A model generated the notes under the pieces. That model made no database searches and was not told the origin of the DNA. It saw nothing but the letters and a program-made list of their open reading frames with translations. Of a stretch of DNA of 64,000 nucleotides, positions 1-8,806 are shown in pieces. How positions within the stretch are numbered: the stretch's first letter is position 1; each line of letters opens with the position of its first letter. The stretch spans positions 65,861 to 129,860 of the forward strand of contig NZ_JBGFSM010000014.1 in assembly GCF_041679265.1 (NCBI RefSeq), in the 5' to 3' direction. Source of the DNA: Autumnicola sp041679265 (GTDB lineage Bacteria > Bacteroidota > Bacteroidia > Flavobacteriales > Flavobacteriaceae). Position numbers and translations under genes: made by a program.

Positions 1-699
1 CTCTATCCCTACCACTCCGGGCACATTACTGGAGATCTCTTTTATCTCTTCAATAAAATCATCATAAACATGCTCATCCATAATTTCACTCAGTGCCGGC
101 CTAAAAATAAGGTAGGCGTTATAAATTATAAATCCGGAAGCCAGCAGAGCCGCCCAGTCATCGGCAGTTTCATAGCCTTTACCCATAAAAATGGCTATAG
201 AAATTCCTATAAAGGCCATCAGGGAAGTTATAGCATCACTGCGATGATGCCATGCATCGGCTTTTAAAGAAGTACTTTTGGTTTCATCACCTTTTTTAGA
301 AACAAAGCGGTAAAAAAGCTCTTTAATAATCACAATGGCTCCCAGCACAATCAGGGTATATTTTTCAGGAACTTTATGGGGAGTTTGTATATTGATGATA
401 CTTTCATAAGCAATAACCGTAGCCGAAATCAGCAAAAAACCTACCACCGCAAAAGTAATGAGCGGCTCGGCTTTCCCATGGCCATAGGGGTGGTTCTCAT
501 CTGCCGGTTTGGTGGAATAGCGAATGCCTACCAGAACAATACTGGAAGAAAAAACATCTGTGGTAGATTCTATGGCGTCTGCAATAAGCGCATAAGAATT
601 GCCAAATATACCGGTGACACCTTTAATAATGGCCAGCAGGGCGTTACCTATAATGCTAAAGTAAGTAGCTTTTATGGCTTCCTGTTTTTTACTCTCCAT
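1..699 (-). CDS. Cation diffusion facilitator (CDF) family metal exporter, C-terminus cut by window edge
   Basis: The reading frame is open from an ATG at 699 to base 1, giving the first 233 residues; the stop lies outside the window. It has the CDF plan: an N-terminal membrane segment around residues 12-31, the helix with NSYALIADAIESTTD (34-48), the ENHPYGHGKAEP loop (68-79), further membrane helices, and the second metal-site helix DAWHHRSDA (148-156). The cytoplasmic C-terminal domain begins near residue 203. The family exchanges divalent cations such as Zn, Fe or Mn for protons across the inner membrane. In the first site the usual His of the DAxHS motif is Glu (DAIES), so the metal cannot be named. 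It stands apart from the next gene by 86 bases. Confidence 0.9.
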   Translation of the reverse strand, partial: MESKKQEAIKATYFSIIGNALLAIIKGVTGIFGNSYALIADAIESTTDVFSSSIVLVGIRYSTKPADENHPYGHGKAEPLITFAVVGFLLISATVIAYESIINIQTPHKVPEKYTLIVLGAIVIIKELFYRFVSKKGDETKSTSLKADAWHHRSDAITSLMAFIGISIAIFMGKGYETADDWAALLASGFIIYNAYLIFRPALSEIMDEHVYDDFIEEIKEISSNVPGVVGIE

Positions 700-785
700 T
701 TTCTTTTTTCTGCTGAAATCTTAAAGTGGATGCAAGTTACATAATTGAAGGAAATAAGCCGGCCGGAGCAGTAGTATTCTGCACG

Positions 786-1862
786 CTATTCTTCTGAAAA
801 TTTTCTTTTGCTCATAAGAATACCATAAGGCCTTAGGGCCTCAATATGTAATAAAATTACGGCTAAAATTCCTACGATTGGAATGGCCAGGATCATGCCA
901 ATAATTCCCCAGACCAGGTTTCCTATTACCACGGCAATAATTACCACAAAAGGGTGCAAATCTACCCTATCTCCAACAACATAAGGTTCCAGCACGTAGC
1001 TTTCTAAAAATTGCGCTACAGAAAAGGTGATAATTACTCCTATAAGCACTCCAATTTCTCCCGAGGTAAGATACCCAAAAGCCATAGCCATGGCAAGGCC
1101 AATAATATTTCCCAGGTAAGGGATAAGACTTAAAATTGCGGCAACAATACTTACCAGGATAAAGTTATTCACGCCTGAAATTCCCAGGCCAACGGCATAA
1201 AGAACAATTAGAAAAGCAATTAGCAAAAGTCGGCCTATAAGGTATTGCGGGGCAACCTTGGCAGATTTTATTATGACCGAGTTTACTTTCTCCCGTTTCT
1301 CGTCTGGAAAAACATGCAAAAGAAAGTTTTTAAACTTTTGCCGGTAATTCAGGAAAAAGAAAACATAAATAAAGGTAAGCAGAAAATTTCCAATAGCGCC
1401 CGAAATGGTGGTAAGCAGGGAAGCGGCTTTCTTTTCCGGAAGTTGGCCGGAACTTCCCACTGCAGGCACCACGGTAGAACTGCTTTTAGAATCATTAAAA
1501 TTAAGGTCCTCTGCATTAAGCGGGGTGTTCTTAACGGCAAATTGCTTTACCTGTTCCAGCTTGGGCTTCATCGTTTCTTTTATCTCCGGCCATTTTTCAA
1601 CAAAGCTTTCCAGTTGGTAAGAGAGCAACCCCAGGAATGCAAGGGAGACCAGGAATAGAAAAAACGCATTTATTAATGAAGCGGCACTTCTGCTTATTCT
1701 CTTTTCCATCCAGCCCGAAAGCGGAAAAACCAGTAGGGAAAGTATAATTGCGGTAACAAATGGGCCCAGAAAAGCTTGCGCTTTAGTAAGCCCCAGGAAA
1801 AGAAAATAAGTTCCAAGGATAACCAGGGTAATGTAAAGAAGCAGGTTCTTGGCTTTTGCCAT
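786..1862 (-). CDS. AI-2E family transporter (PerM/YdiK-like permease)
   Basis: This 358-residue protein has paired N-terminal hydrophobic segments (about 8-25 and 30-48), a polar stretch (about 70-155, including a Ser-rich part) and a block of membrane helices to the C-terminus. This is the usual AI-2E/PerM arrangement and length. The conserved C-terminal part contains SLIPYLGNIIGLAMA and VLEPYVVGDRVDLHPFVVI, typical of the family. Members were named for export of autoinducer-2 in one case, but others act as ion or small-solute exchangers, so the substrate here is unknown. Starts at ATG 1862, transcribed away from nudK with an apparent own promoter region. Confidence 0.88.
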   Translation of the reverse strand: MAKAKNLLLYITLVILGTYFLFLGLTKAQAFLGPFVTAIILSLLVFPLSGWMEKRISRSAASLINAFFLFLVSLAFLGLLSYQLESFVEKWPEIKETMKPKLEQVKQFAVKNTPLNAEDLNFNDSKSSSTVVPAVGSSGQLPEKKAASLLTTISGAIGNFLLTFIYVFFFLNYRQKFKNFLLHVFPDEKREKVNSVIIKSAKVAPQYLIGRLLLIAFLIVLYAVGLGISGVNNFILVSIVAAILSLIPYLGNIIGLAMAMAFGYLTSGEIGVLIGVIITFSVAQFLESYVLEPYVVGDRVDLHPFVVIIAVVIGNLVWGIIGMILAIPIVGILAVILLHIEALRPYGILMSKRKFSEE

Positions 1863-1953
1863 TTGATTGGTTTTTGATGAAGATACAAAAGTTGCGACCT
1901 TTTTGCTTTTAATATTTAGTTAAAGCAGCCACTATTAAAGCTTAGCAAAGTGA

Positions 1954-2538
1954 TTAGCTGTTTAAAAGATTGTGTATTTTCATATACTGAAGCAGCATAA
2001 TAGTTTTGCCATCTTTAATTTCTCCTTTTCCTATTTTGGCATAGGCCTCCTCAAAATCCATTTCAAGAACCTCAATATCTTCCTGTTCTTCGGGTAATCC
2101 GCCTCCCTCGCTCACTTTCATTTCATCGGAATATTCGCCTGTAAAAAAATGAATTATTTCTGTGACTGAACCAGGAGACATATAGGAATCAAAGATCTTT
2201 TTTGCTTTAGGAATCCGGTACCCGGTTTCTTCCTCGGTTTCTTTGATAATGCAGGCTTCGGGATAATCTTTATCTAAAAGTCCGGCGCAGGCTTCAATCA
2301 TCATTCCGCCGGGATTATTATTAAGGTAAGTGGGCAGCCTGAACTGCCTGGTGAGAATTACCTTTTTTGTGGATTTATTGTAGAGCAGGATGCATGCTCC
2401 ATCTCCGCGGTCATAAGCTTCCCGGTTTTGGGTTTGCCATTCCCCTCTGCTGGTTTGGTATTCATAGGTGACTTCATTTAAAAGTGCCCATCGGTTGGAA
2501 AGTACTTCAGTTTTTTTAAGTTTTATTTTCTGGCTCAC
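1954..2538 (-). CDS. nudK: GDP-mannose pyrophosphatase NudK (Nudix hydrolase)
   Basis: The 194-residue protein aligns by eye over its whole length with E. coli NudK, including CAGLLDKDYPEAC (about 84-96), the Nudix helix end KETEEETGY and the following SYMSPGSVTE. NudK hydrolyses GDP-mannose to GMP and mannose-1-phosphate in the cytoplasm. The start is a GTG at 2538: the resulting N-terminus (SQKIKLKKTEVLSN) matches that of E. coli NudK, whereas no ATG fits. The Nudix box shows the subgroup substitutions (Asp for the first Glu, Lys for Arg). It is monocistronic by appearance. Confidence 0.92.
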   Translation of the reverse strand: MSQKIKLKKTEVLSNRWALLNEVTYEYQTSRGEWQTQNREAYDRGDGACILLYNKSTKKVILTRQFRLPTYLNNNPGGMMIEACAGLLDKDYPEACIIKETEEETGYRIPKAKKIFDSYMSPGSVTEIIHFFTGEYSDEMKVSEGGGLPEEQEDIEVLEMDFEEAYAKIGKGEIKDGKTIMLLQYMKIHNLLNS

Positions 2539-2657
2539 AGGTATGTATATTTGTTGCTTAGCGATAATTTTTGCTGGTTACATAAAGCAACAAGATTAAG
2601 CATGCTGAGTTAGATTTTCTAACGCAAAGCGTAAAATTAAAGAGGCAATTGCAACTG

Positions 2658-3227
2658 TCAATACACTTTAAGTTTATATTTAGTTAATAATCCTGAAAGA
2701 TCCTCCTGGGAAAACTTTGCATTAGCCATGTGGCTTTGCTCCGGGTCTATAGAAAAGTTACAGGCACTTCTAAAATCTGCCTTTTCAAGATTTGTATTTC
2801 CAAAGCTGGAACCTAAAAGATCTGCTTCTGAAAAATCTGCGCCAGAACAGTTTGCCCCGGTAAATTCCACCTGCTCCATTTTACATTTTTTAAAGCTTGT
2901 TTTTGGTATTTTAAGCTGAAAAAAAGAAGTATAGCTAAGATCACAATTTTTAAAACTGAAGGATAACAGGAAAGGATCACACTCCTCAAACCGTAAACCA
3001 ATCATCTTACAACTGGTGAAACTACAATCCCTGAAGGCAGTGTTTTTTAATTCTGCAGAGCTAAAATTACAATCGCCAAAACTGCATTCCAAAAAAACAA
3101 TACCAGACAAATTAACATTGGAAAGATTACAGGTTTGAAAATGGCAATTTTCATATTCCCTTTTTAAAACTTCACGGGTATAATTTACTTGCTCCAAATG
3201 CTCGTCCCGGGTAAAATTTTCTTCCAT
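2658..3227 (-). CDS. Pentapeptide-repeat protein (Qnr/McbG-like fold)
   Basis: From the ATG at 3227 the protein has 189 residues. It is built of A(D/N)LXX-type pentapeptides, with Cys- and Phe-centred repeats (CHFQTCNLSNVNLSG, CSFGDCNFSS, ADFSEADLLGSSFGNTNL) that form a right-handed quadrilateral beta helix, and a C-terminal tail NFSIDPEQ...LLTKYKLKVY. That layout resembles Qnr/McbG proteins that mimic DNA, but a role in gyrase protection is not shown. A longer reading frame reaches 3383, but that extension overlaps the NIPSNAP gene. The ATG at 3227 lies 7 bases after that gene's stop, so the two are probably co-transcribed. Confidence 0.85.
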   Translation of the reverse strand: MEENFTRDEHLEQVNYTREVLKREYENCHFQTCNLSNVNLSGIVFLECSFGDCNFSSAELKNTAFRDCSFTSCKMIGLRFEECDPFLLSFSFKNCDLSYTSFFQLKIPKTSFKKCKMEQVEFTGANCSGADFSEADLLGSSFGNTNLEKADFRSACNFSIDPEQSHMANAKFSQEDLSGLLTKYKLKVY

Positions 3228-3234
3228 TTTAAAA

Positions 3235-4017
3235 TTAATAGGCTGAATATTCTGTTGGGTAAAGGTATATAATATCAATATGCGAAACATTATCTGCATA
3301 TTCTTCTTTAGCGCTAAGAACTTTCCAGGCGGGAGCACTGGAAAATGCCTGCCAGTGTTGTTCCCTGCTTTCCTGGTTGGCAAAGGTGGTCATATACATC
3401 AAATTTGGCATTTCCGGTCCTGAGATCACCTCCCCGTAAAAAACAGCATTAAAGCCAAGTTCATCAAATAATTTTACTTCTCCGCCTTCATTGAACATTT
3501 TTAATTTGTTCCTGAAAAATTTCCTGGTGGGGGACTGGTAGCTTCTCAATTCATATACACGCTCTTCAGGCGGGGTATCCAGAGCTGGTGTTTGCAATAC
3601 AGGATGATCTTTAAAGGCCTTTAGAAGAATGGAACTGAATCTTAGATAAGGCAGGTTGTTGGCTGAAGATTCCAGGAATTCGCGGCCCTCCTTTAAATAA
3701 ATATTATTGTTAGCCAGCCGGTTATCTAAATCTTCCCACTGTTCCAGGGAAGTAAATGGAAGAAGTACATAAATATACTTAAGGCTATCGGGTTCACTTG
3801 TTGCTTTTGGCTTAAAAACGCCCACCTTATCAATTCCCAGTTCGGCCAAAGCTGGTAAATACGCATTTTCAAAAAAATCATCAGCCCTTTGTACCTGTTC
3901 GTTGCTTTTAAAATTATAAATTTTTAGCTGATAAAACTGCTGTTCCTGGGCATGTACTGTTGGAATAAAGCAGCAAAGCAGAACGAAAGCACTAAGGCCG
4001 AAAATAATTTTCTTCAT
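3235..4017 (-). CDS. Secreted NIPSNAP family protein
   Basis: 260 residues with a signal peptide (MKKIIFGLSAFVLLCCFIPT..HAQ, cut near residue 24). The mature part has two NIPSNAP-type ferredoxin-like halves: FYQLKIYNFKS near residue 28 and RVYELRSYQSPT near 153, the latter followed by NLMYMTTFANQESREQHWQAF. In bacteria these alpha/beta-barrel proteins are often found near sugar or redox enzymes, but their function is not established. Here the partner is the downstream pentapeptide protein, 7 bases away. The periplasmic or outer-membrane-side location is inferred from the signal peptide. Confidence 0.85.
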   Translation of the reverse strand: MKKIIFGLSAFVLLCCFIPTVHAQEQQFYQLKIYNFKSNEQVQRADDFFENAYLPALAELGIDKVGVFKPKATSEPDSLKYIYVLLPFTSLEQWEDLDNRLANNNIYLKEGREFLESSANNLPYLRFSSILLKAFKDHPVLQTPALDTPPEERVYELRSYQSPTRKFFRNKLKMFNEGGEVKLFDELGFNAVFYGEVISGPEMPNLMYMTTFANQESREQHWQAFSSAPAWKVLSAKEEYADNVSHIDIIYLYPTEYSAY

Positions 4018-4092
4018 TTTTCCTGAATTGTAAATTTAAATTAACATGCGTTAACTGTAAAGCTACAAAATTCCGGTATTTGCAGAAGCTTT

Positions 4093-4638
4093 TTACTGAG
4101 GGAAACTAAATTCCTGAAGCATCTCCCAAATTTTTCCGTTATGCCTGAAAACAATTAAACCCCCTGCTGTAAAAGCCTCTTCAAAACTCCTGTTTTCGAA
4201 TTGTGGCCATGCCTTTTGAAAATTTAGCCTGCTAAGGTCTCTTTTGGCAATAGTAATATGCGGATGGATTTTTTTGGTTCTCTCCCGTTCATTTAATTTA
4301 AACTTTTCATCCAAAGCGCTTTGAACTTTACTGTGCAGGGATATAACTGTTGCAGGATTGACAACATTGATAAAAATTGTACGGGAGGAAAACCTGCCAA
4401 ATCCTGAAATTTGCACATCAAAGGATTTTTGATTTTTTACAATTATTTGAAGTGTTTCCAAAAGGCTTGTCTCGTCTTCTTCGTTTATTTTGAAGGGAAT
4501 CTGCAATGTTATATGTGCAGGTAATTTTAAAGCTTTCGCAGAATCATATTTTTTCCTGATCTCCAGCTTTAGTCTCCTGATTTTTTCTTCAAGTTGAGCA
4601 TCAGGCACAATGGCTATAAAGTATAAACTTTTCTTCAT
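4093..4638 (-). CDS. 2H phosphoesterase (2'-5' RNA ligase / LigT-like)
   Basis: 181 residues with the two catalytic H-x-T/S-x motifs of the 2H superfamily: HITL near residue 42 and HITI near residue 127 (in KKIHPHITIAKRD). The N-terminal MKKSLYFIAIVPD strand is also typical. Family members act as 2',3'-cyclic phosphodiesterases or 2'-5' RNA ligases; which activity applies here cannot be read from sequence. Cytoplasmic, no signal peptide. It is separated by 75 bases from the NIPSNAP gene and by about 120 bases from the CHAD gene, all on the minus strand. Confidence 0.85.
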   Translation of the reverse strand: MKKSLYFIAIVPDAQLEEKIRRLKLEIRKKYDSAKALKLPAHITLQIPFKINEEDETSLLETLQIIVKNQKSFDVQISGFGRFSSRTIFINVVNPATVISLHSKVQSALDEKFKLNERERTKKIHPHITIAKRDLSRLNFQKAWPQFENRSFEEAFTAGGLIVFRHNGKIWEMLQEFSFPQ

Positions 4639-4761
4639 GAGGTTTGCTTAATACAGGCGTTATCTTTGAGCAGATTCGTTTCTTTATAGGAGTCTGGTGG
4701 TTGTATCCTTTTATTTCTAGGCAGTCTAGCCAAAGCAATCTCAGGGCACCGCAGTGTAAGC

Positions 4762-5658
4762 CTAATTCCAGTTCGTCCTGATGTATTTAAGCATTCGTTT
4801 TTTTATAGCCTTAGGCTTTTCAGCATAAACCAGGCTGCCCTGCAGTTCAGCTTCCGCACGTAAATGTTCGCTGTATTCTTTAATTAACGCATGCAGCATT
4901 TCCATCTGCTTTTCATCTTTCAGCTGAATTTCGGGAGAATTTAATTTTTCATGTAAAATCATAAGATCATGGTCATCCCCAAGAAAATCGGCAAGCTTGT
5001 GTACTTCATCTGCCCAGGTTTTAAAGAATTGCGGCCAGAGTTGTTCCATTAACTGCAGCTGGTGCCAAAGGTATTTTGCCCGTTTTCTCCATTCATGAAA
5101 ATTGGCAGCATCAGGTTGAGCATAGGCTTCTTCCAAAGCATCCATACCGCGTTCATACGTGAGCTTAAGTCCTGGTAGTACTACAGCAAGGTCTGTAGAT
5201 TTTACCGGCCATTCTGTAAATTCTTCCTGTGCACCGGTAAATTGGTCCAGAATATATTCAGAGAAAAACTTTTTCTCTTTTAATTCCTTTTCCAGGGAGT
5301 CCCGTTCTTTTTCCAGTTCCTGCACGATGCTATTAAAGAATTTTACATAAATATGATCCCCATAGCGCTCCTGCAAAATGCCAATGGTTTCCATATGTGC
5401 GGTAAGATCACGAATGGGAGATAGTTCCTGCCCCAAATCACGAAAAAAGATATTGATCTCCTTATATTTCTTTTCTCCCAGTTCATCTCTGAAGAGCCGG
5501 GCCAGCGCACGCAGTTTTTTAAGGCTTTTCCTTATTTCATGAACGGCTTCATGAAGATTGGTATTTTTAAGGGAAGCGATGCAGAATTCAATTTCTTCAG
5601 AAGCGATCCTGCTGATGCTTTCTTTAAGTTCTTCCTGCTTTTCCAGCTTATAGCTCAT
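4762..5658 (-). CDS. CHAD domain protein
   Basis: 298 residues, almost entirely helical and highly charged. The conserved histidines of the CHAD domain are visible in HEIRKSLKKLRALARLFRDE (about 40-60), in FHEWRKRAKYLWHQLQLM (about 187-204) and in LGDDHDLMILHEKL (about 226-239). CHAD domains bind inorganic polyphosphate through these basic and His residues and often localise to polyphosphate granules. There is no CYTH triphosphatase domain in the protein or next to it. Starts at ATG 5658; about 420 non-coding bases lie upstream. Confidence 0.9.
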   Translation of the reverse strand: MSYKLEKQEELKESISRIASEEIEFCIASLKNTNLHEAVHEIRKSLKKLRALARLFRDELGEKKYKEINIFFRDLGQELSPIRDLTAHMETIGILQERYGDHIYVKFFNSIVQELEKERDSLEKELKEKKFFSEYILDQFTGAQEEFTEWPVKSTDLAVVLPGLKLTYERGMDALEEAYAQPDAANFHEWRKRAKYLWHQLQLMEQLWPQFFKTWADEVHKLADFLGDDHDLMILHEKLNSPEIQLKDEKQMEMLHALIKEYSEHLRAEAELQGSLVYAEKPKAIKKRMLKYIRTNWN

Positions 5659-6075
5659 TTTTCGGAATTTTGCTTTAAGATACCTAATTTAAGCTACAGA
5701 AATGGTTAGGGTTTTATTAAAATACCAAGTGTAGATTAGATTTAGAAATAGTAGTGTGCGGGTAAAAGACCAAAAATCGCTTCGTTGCTGTAAACAAGAA
5801 TAAAGATTTGATGAGAATTAATTGGGGATAATTACAACTCTTCGCAATTGCTAGTTTTGAAAATAAATGAAATGGAAAGCAGATCAAAAGCGAGCCCTGA
5901 AGAACAGCAACAGCTTCAGATAGTTGTATCCACGGGACTTTGTGGTTTTTTTGTAAAGTTTTACCGAACAACTATGATTTAAAAATCAATTTTAGATAAA
6001 ACTGTTAAATTGCCGGCCGAAAATTATAGCTCAATTCCTGCAGAACTTCCAATTCTTAAAAACAACAGAAAATAT
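5659..6075. other. Intergenic stretch between CHAD gene and lysA
   Basis: This 417-base stretch has no confident gene. A minus-strand frame (5717-5971) has no recognisable protein character. A 36-codon plus-strand frame from ATG 5872 to a TAA at 5980-5982 begins MESRSKASPEEQQQ; it is too short to judge. No strong hairpin followed by a T-run is visible. Confidence 0.5.
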
Positions 6076-7293
6076 TTAAACGCTTTCCACACTTAGTTCT
6101 ACCGGCACCTGGTGTTGTAAAAGGTCTTCAAAAGTTTCTCTTTTCCTTATAAGATGGGCTTCGGCCTTATACCATAAAACTTCGGCAGGACGATATCTTG
6201 AATTAAAATTGCTCGCCATAGAGAAACAATAGGCGCCGGAATTGCTGAAGGCAAGAATATCCCCTTCGGTAATTTCAGAAATCCTCCTGTTGCTGGCAAA
6301 AGTATCGGTCTCGCAAATATAGCCCACTACCGAATAAAATCTCGCCTTGCCATCGGGATTGGAAATATTGGTAATTTCATGATGGGAACCGTAGAACATA
6401 GGCCGGATGAGATGATTGAAACCGGAATCTATTCCGGCAAAAACCGTAGAAGTGGTTTGCTTGATCACGTTTACCTTTGCCAGGAATTTTCCGGCTTCGC
6501 TCACCAGGTATTTTCCCGGCTCGAAAGCCAGCGTAAGTTCCCGGCCGTACTCCTTGCAGAATTTCTCAAAACGGCTGGTAAGTTGTTGGCCCAGGTCTTC
6601 AATATCTGTTTCTATGTCGCCTTCTTTATAAGGCACTTTAAACCCGCTGCCAAAATCGATAAACTCAAGGTCCTTAAAATGTTTCGCGGCATCAAAAAGA
6701 ATTTCAGAAGCATAAAGAAAAACCCCAATATCAAGAATATCGCTTCCCGTATGCATGTGGATCCCGTTAATGTTCATGCCGGTATTTTGTACAATTCTTT
6801 GCAAATGCGGCATCTGGTGAATGGAAATCCCGAATTTGGAATCTATATGGCCTACCGAGATTTTGGAATTTCCTCCCGCCATCACATGCGGATTGATCCT
6901 GATGCAAACCGGGGTACCAGGATGTTTTGTGCCAAATTGTTCTAAAATAGAAAGGTTGTCTATATTTATTTGCGCTCCCAGTTGCACCACTTCTTCAATT
7001 TCTTCCAGGGAAACGCCGTTTGGGGTATAAATGATATTTGCAGGATCAACGCCCGCTTCAATGCCAAGTTTTACTTCCTGTATAGAAACCGTATCCAGTC
7101 CGCAGCCAAGGGAATTCAGTAATTTAAGAATGGAAATATTTGAAAGCGCTTTTACGGCGTAATGGATACGAAGTTTTTCCACATTAAAAGCATTAGTAAG
7201 CCTTTGATACTGGGAAATAATTTTTTCAGCATCATAAACATATACGGGGCTTCCAAATTCTTCAGCTACTTTAAGCAAATCTTGATTGTTCAT
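6076..7293 (-). CDS. lysA: Diaminopimelate decarboxylase
   Basis: 405 residues, the fold-type III PLP decarboxylase that makes L-lysine from meso-diaminopimelate. Visible: the PLP lysine in HYAVKALSN (K48), HMHTGSDI (about 180-187), the phosphate-binding FGSGFKVPY (214-222), the substrate-binding EPGKYL (258-263), the catalytic Cys in YICETDTF (C327) and GAYCFSMASNFNSR near the C-terminus. No fused aspartokinase, as expected for this length. It is monocistronic with a visible promoter just upstream. Its product pathway shares the precursor made via DapB, encoded at 60.8 kb. Confidence 0.96.
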   Translation of the reverse strand: MNNQDLLKVAEEFGSPVYVYDAEKIISQYQRLTNAFNVEKLRIHYAVKALSNISILKLLNSLGCGLDTVSIQEVKLGIEAGVDPANIIYTPNGVSLEEIEEVVQLGAQINIDNLSILEQFGTKHPGTPVCIRINPHVMAGGNSKISVGHIDSKFGISIHQMPHLQRIVQNTGMNINGIHMHTGSDILDIGVFLYASEILFDAAKHFKDLEFIDFGSGFKVPYKEGDIETDIEDLGQQLTSRFEKFCKEYGRELTLAFEPGKYLVSEAGKFLAKVNVIKQTTSTVFAGIDSGFNHLIRPMFYGSHHEITNISNPDGKARFYSVVGYICETDTFASNRRISEITEGDILAFSNSGAYCFSMASNFNSRYRPAEVLWYKAEAHLIRKRETFEDLLQHQVPVELSVESV

Positions 7294-7314
7294 CTATTCT
7301 TGAATATTAGGTCG

Positions 7315-7347
7315 CAAAAATACAGGAGAATTTCATTTAATTACAAA
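7315..7347 (-). promoter_or_regulatory. Bacteroidota-type promoter of lysA
   Basis: On the minus strand the -33 element TTTG (7344-7347) and the -7 element TATTTTTG (7315-7322) are separated by 21 bases, close to the phylum consensus TTTG-N19-TAnnTTTG. The -7 box lies about 20 bases before the lysA ATG. Confidence 0.6.
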
Positions 7348-7388
7348 GCGAAATTTCAAAAATAACGTATTTATACAAAATGTTATTT

Positions 7389-8573
7389 TTAGGAAGCCGG
7401 TTCAGATTGTAATTCAAATTTCTGTGCGTTCTGTTTTCTAATCCTTATCACGCCAAGCGCTATAAAAATACCGGCACCTGCCATTGCCGCGCCCACAAGA
7501 TCTGCCGAGGTAAAACCATAGCCATACGCAATAGGTAAACCTGCAAGGTAGGCCCCGGAGGCATTTCCCATGTTAAAAGCGCTCTGGTTTAAAGAAGATC
7601 CCAGCATTTCTGATCCTTTTGCCGAATTGATCACTGCCATTTGAATTGGTGTGGAAAGGCTGAAGGCAACCGTGGCGATAATAAAGGTCATTACAAGCAC
7701 TCCTATTTTATCTGAAGCCAGGTAGGTGTTAGCAATTAAAACGATAACCATTAACATCAGGGAAATTAAAACAGAATATATAGGGCTGAACTTTTCCGCA
7801 AGCTTAGCACCTATAAGGTTGCCCAGAACCATGCCAATGCCGGCAAGGATCATTGCGTAACTCACCATACTTTCAGGATGCCCGGCCACATCTGTAATAA
7901 GCGGTGCAATATAGCTGTACCAGGCAAAGAAGCCGCCGGTGCCAATGGTGGTGAGGAGGATAACCATCCACAACTCGAGTTTTTTTAATACTTTCAGGTC
8001 TTTCACAATCCCGTTGGAAGATGGCCGGGAAAGTTCCGGCATCCAGAATTTTATTCCCAGGATTGCCAGGATTCCAACCACACCCACTGCTATAAAAGAA
8101 ACATTCCAACTAAAATTTTGCCCCAGGTAGGTTCCTAAAGGTACGCCTAAGACGTTGGCCACGGTTAAGCCGGTAAACATTGTGGCAATGGCTTTGGCAG
8201 ATTTACCGGGCTTTGCCAGTTGCCCGGCCACCACGGCTCCAATTCCGAAGAAAGCGCCATGGGGCAGCCCTGAAAGAAAACGGGAAATTAACAGCAGGGT
8301 GTAAGAATTGGCAAAAGCAGAAAGCGTATTAAAAACTGTAAACCACAGCATAAGGAATAACAACACCCTGTGGGCCGGCCATTTAGATCCTATTCCTGTG
8401 AGCAATGGCGCCCCCACCACCACGCCCAGGGCATAAGCAGAAATAAAATGTCCCGCCTGCGGGATGCTTATTTCCAAAGCAGTGGCTATTTCAGGAAGAA
8501 TTCCCATAATCACAAATTCCGTCATTCCTATTCCAAAACCTCCAATGGCTAACGCGATTAATGCTTTATTCAT
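7389..8573 (-). CDS. MFS transporter, drug/sugar exporter type (AraJ-like)
   Basis: 394 residues with about 12 hydrophobic helices. It starts MNKALIALAIGGFGIGMTEF, the typical first helix of the AraJ/YdhP-type exporters, and carries FLSGLPHGAFFGIGAVVAGQLA (about 89-110) followed by GKSAKAIATMFTGLTVANVLGVPLGTYLG, the family's motif-C region. Known members expel sugars or drugs by proton antiport; the substrate is not readable. A -7 box TATTTTTG lies at 8592-8599 on its strand. It diverges from sucC. Confidence 0.88.
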   Translation of the reverse strand: MNKALIALAIGGFGIGMTEFVIMGILPEIATALEISIPQAGHFISAYALGVVVGAPLLTGIGSKWPAHRVLLFLMLWFTVFNTLSAFANSYTLLLISRFLSGLPHGAFFGIGAVVAGQLAKPGKSAKAIATMFTGLTVANVLGVPLGTYLGQNFSWNVSFIAVGVVGILAILGIKFWMPELSRPSSNGIVKDLKVLKKLELWMVILLTTIGTGGFFAWYSYIAPLITDVAGHPESMVSYAMILAGIGMVLGNLIGAKLAEKFSPIYSVLISLMLMVIVLIANTYLASDKIGVLVMTFIIATVAFSLSTPIQMAVINSAKGSEMLGSSLNQSAFNMGNASGAYLAGLPIAYGYGFTSADLVGAAMAGAGIFIALGVIRIRKQNAQKFELQSEPAS

Positions 8574-8591
8574 CTTTCAAAAATTAAAGGG

Positions 8592-8599
8592 CAAAAATA
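8592..8599 (-). promoter_or_regulatory. -7 promoter box of the MFS gene
   Basis: On the minus strand the box reads TATTTTTG, matching TAnnTTTG, 18 bases before the ATG. A partial -33 element (CTTG, 8622-8625) lies 22 bases further up, slightly longer than the usual spacing. Confidence 0.45.
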
Positions 8600-8740
8600 C
8601 AGTAGAATTCACGGTTTAAGGCAAGTAGTACTAAAAATCTACGATAACCTTTTAGCTGGTAACCATCCGGAGCAAACACTTCTATTTTTTATTTCAACTG
8701 GAATAAATAGGCTATTGACGCAGGACTTAATTAAAAAAGA

Positions 8741-8772
8741 TTGGTACAGTAGTATTGTATTTGTTACTTTTG
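8741..8772 (+). promoter_or_regulatory. Probable promoter of sucC
   Basis: A perfect -7 box TACTTTTG (TAnnTTTG) is at 8765-8772, preceded by an imperfect -33 element (TTGG, 8741-8744) about 20 bases upstream. The leader to the ATG at 8807 would be about 28 bases. Confidence 0.5.
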
Positions 8773-8806
8773 TTCACCATAAATAATACAGAAGAAATAC
8801 CTGATT

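Noticed and set aside
3228..3383. Upstream extension of the pentapeptide protein
   Set aside because: It lies inside the NIPSNAP coding region and has no repeat character; the ATG at 3227 follows the NIPSNAP stop.
5717..5971. 84-codon minus-strand frame between CHAD and lysA
   Set aside because: No recognisable family or signal and no promoter or coupling.
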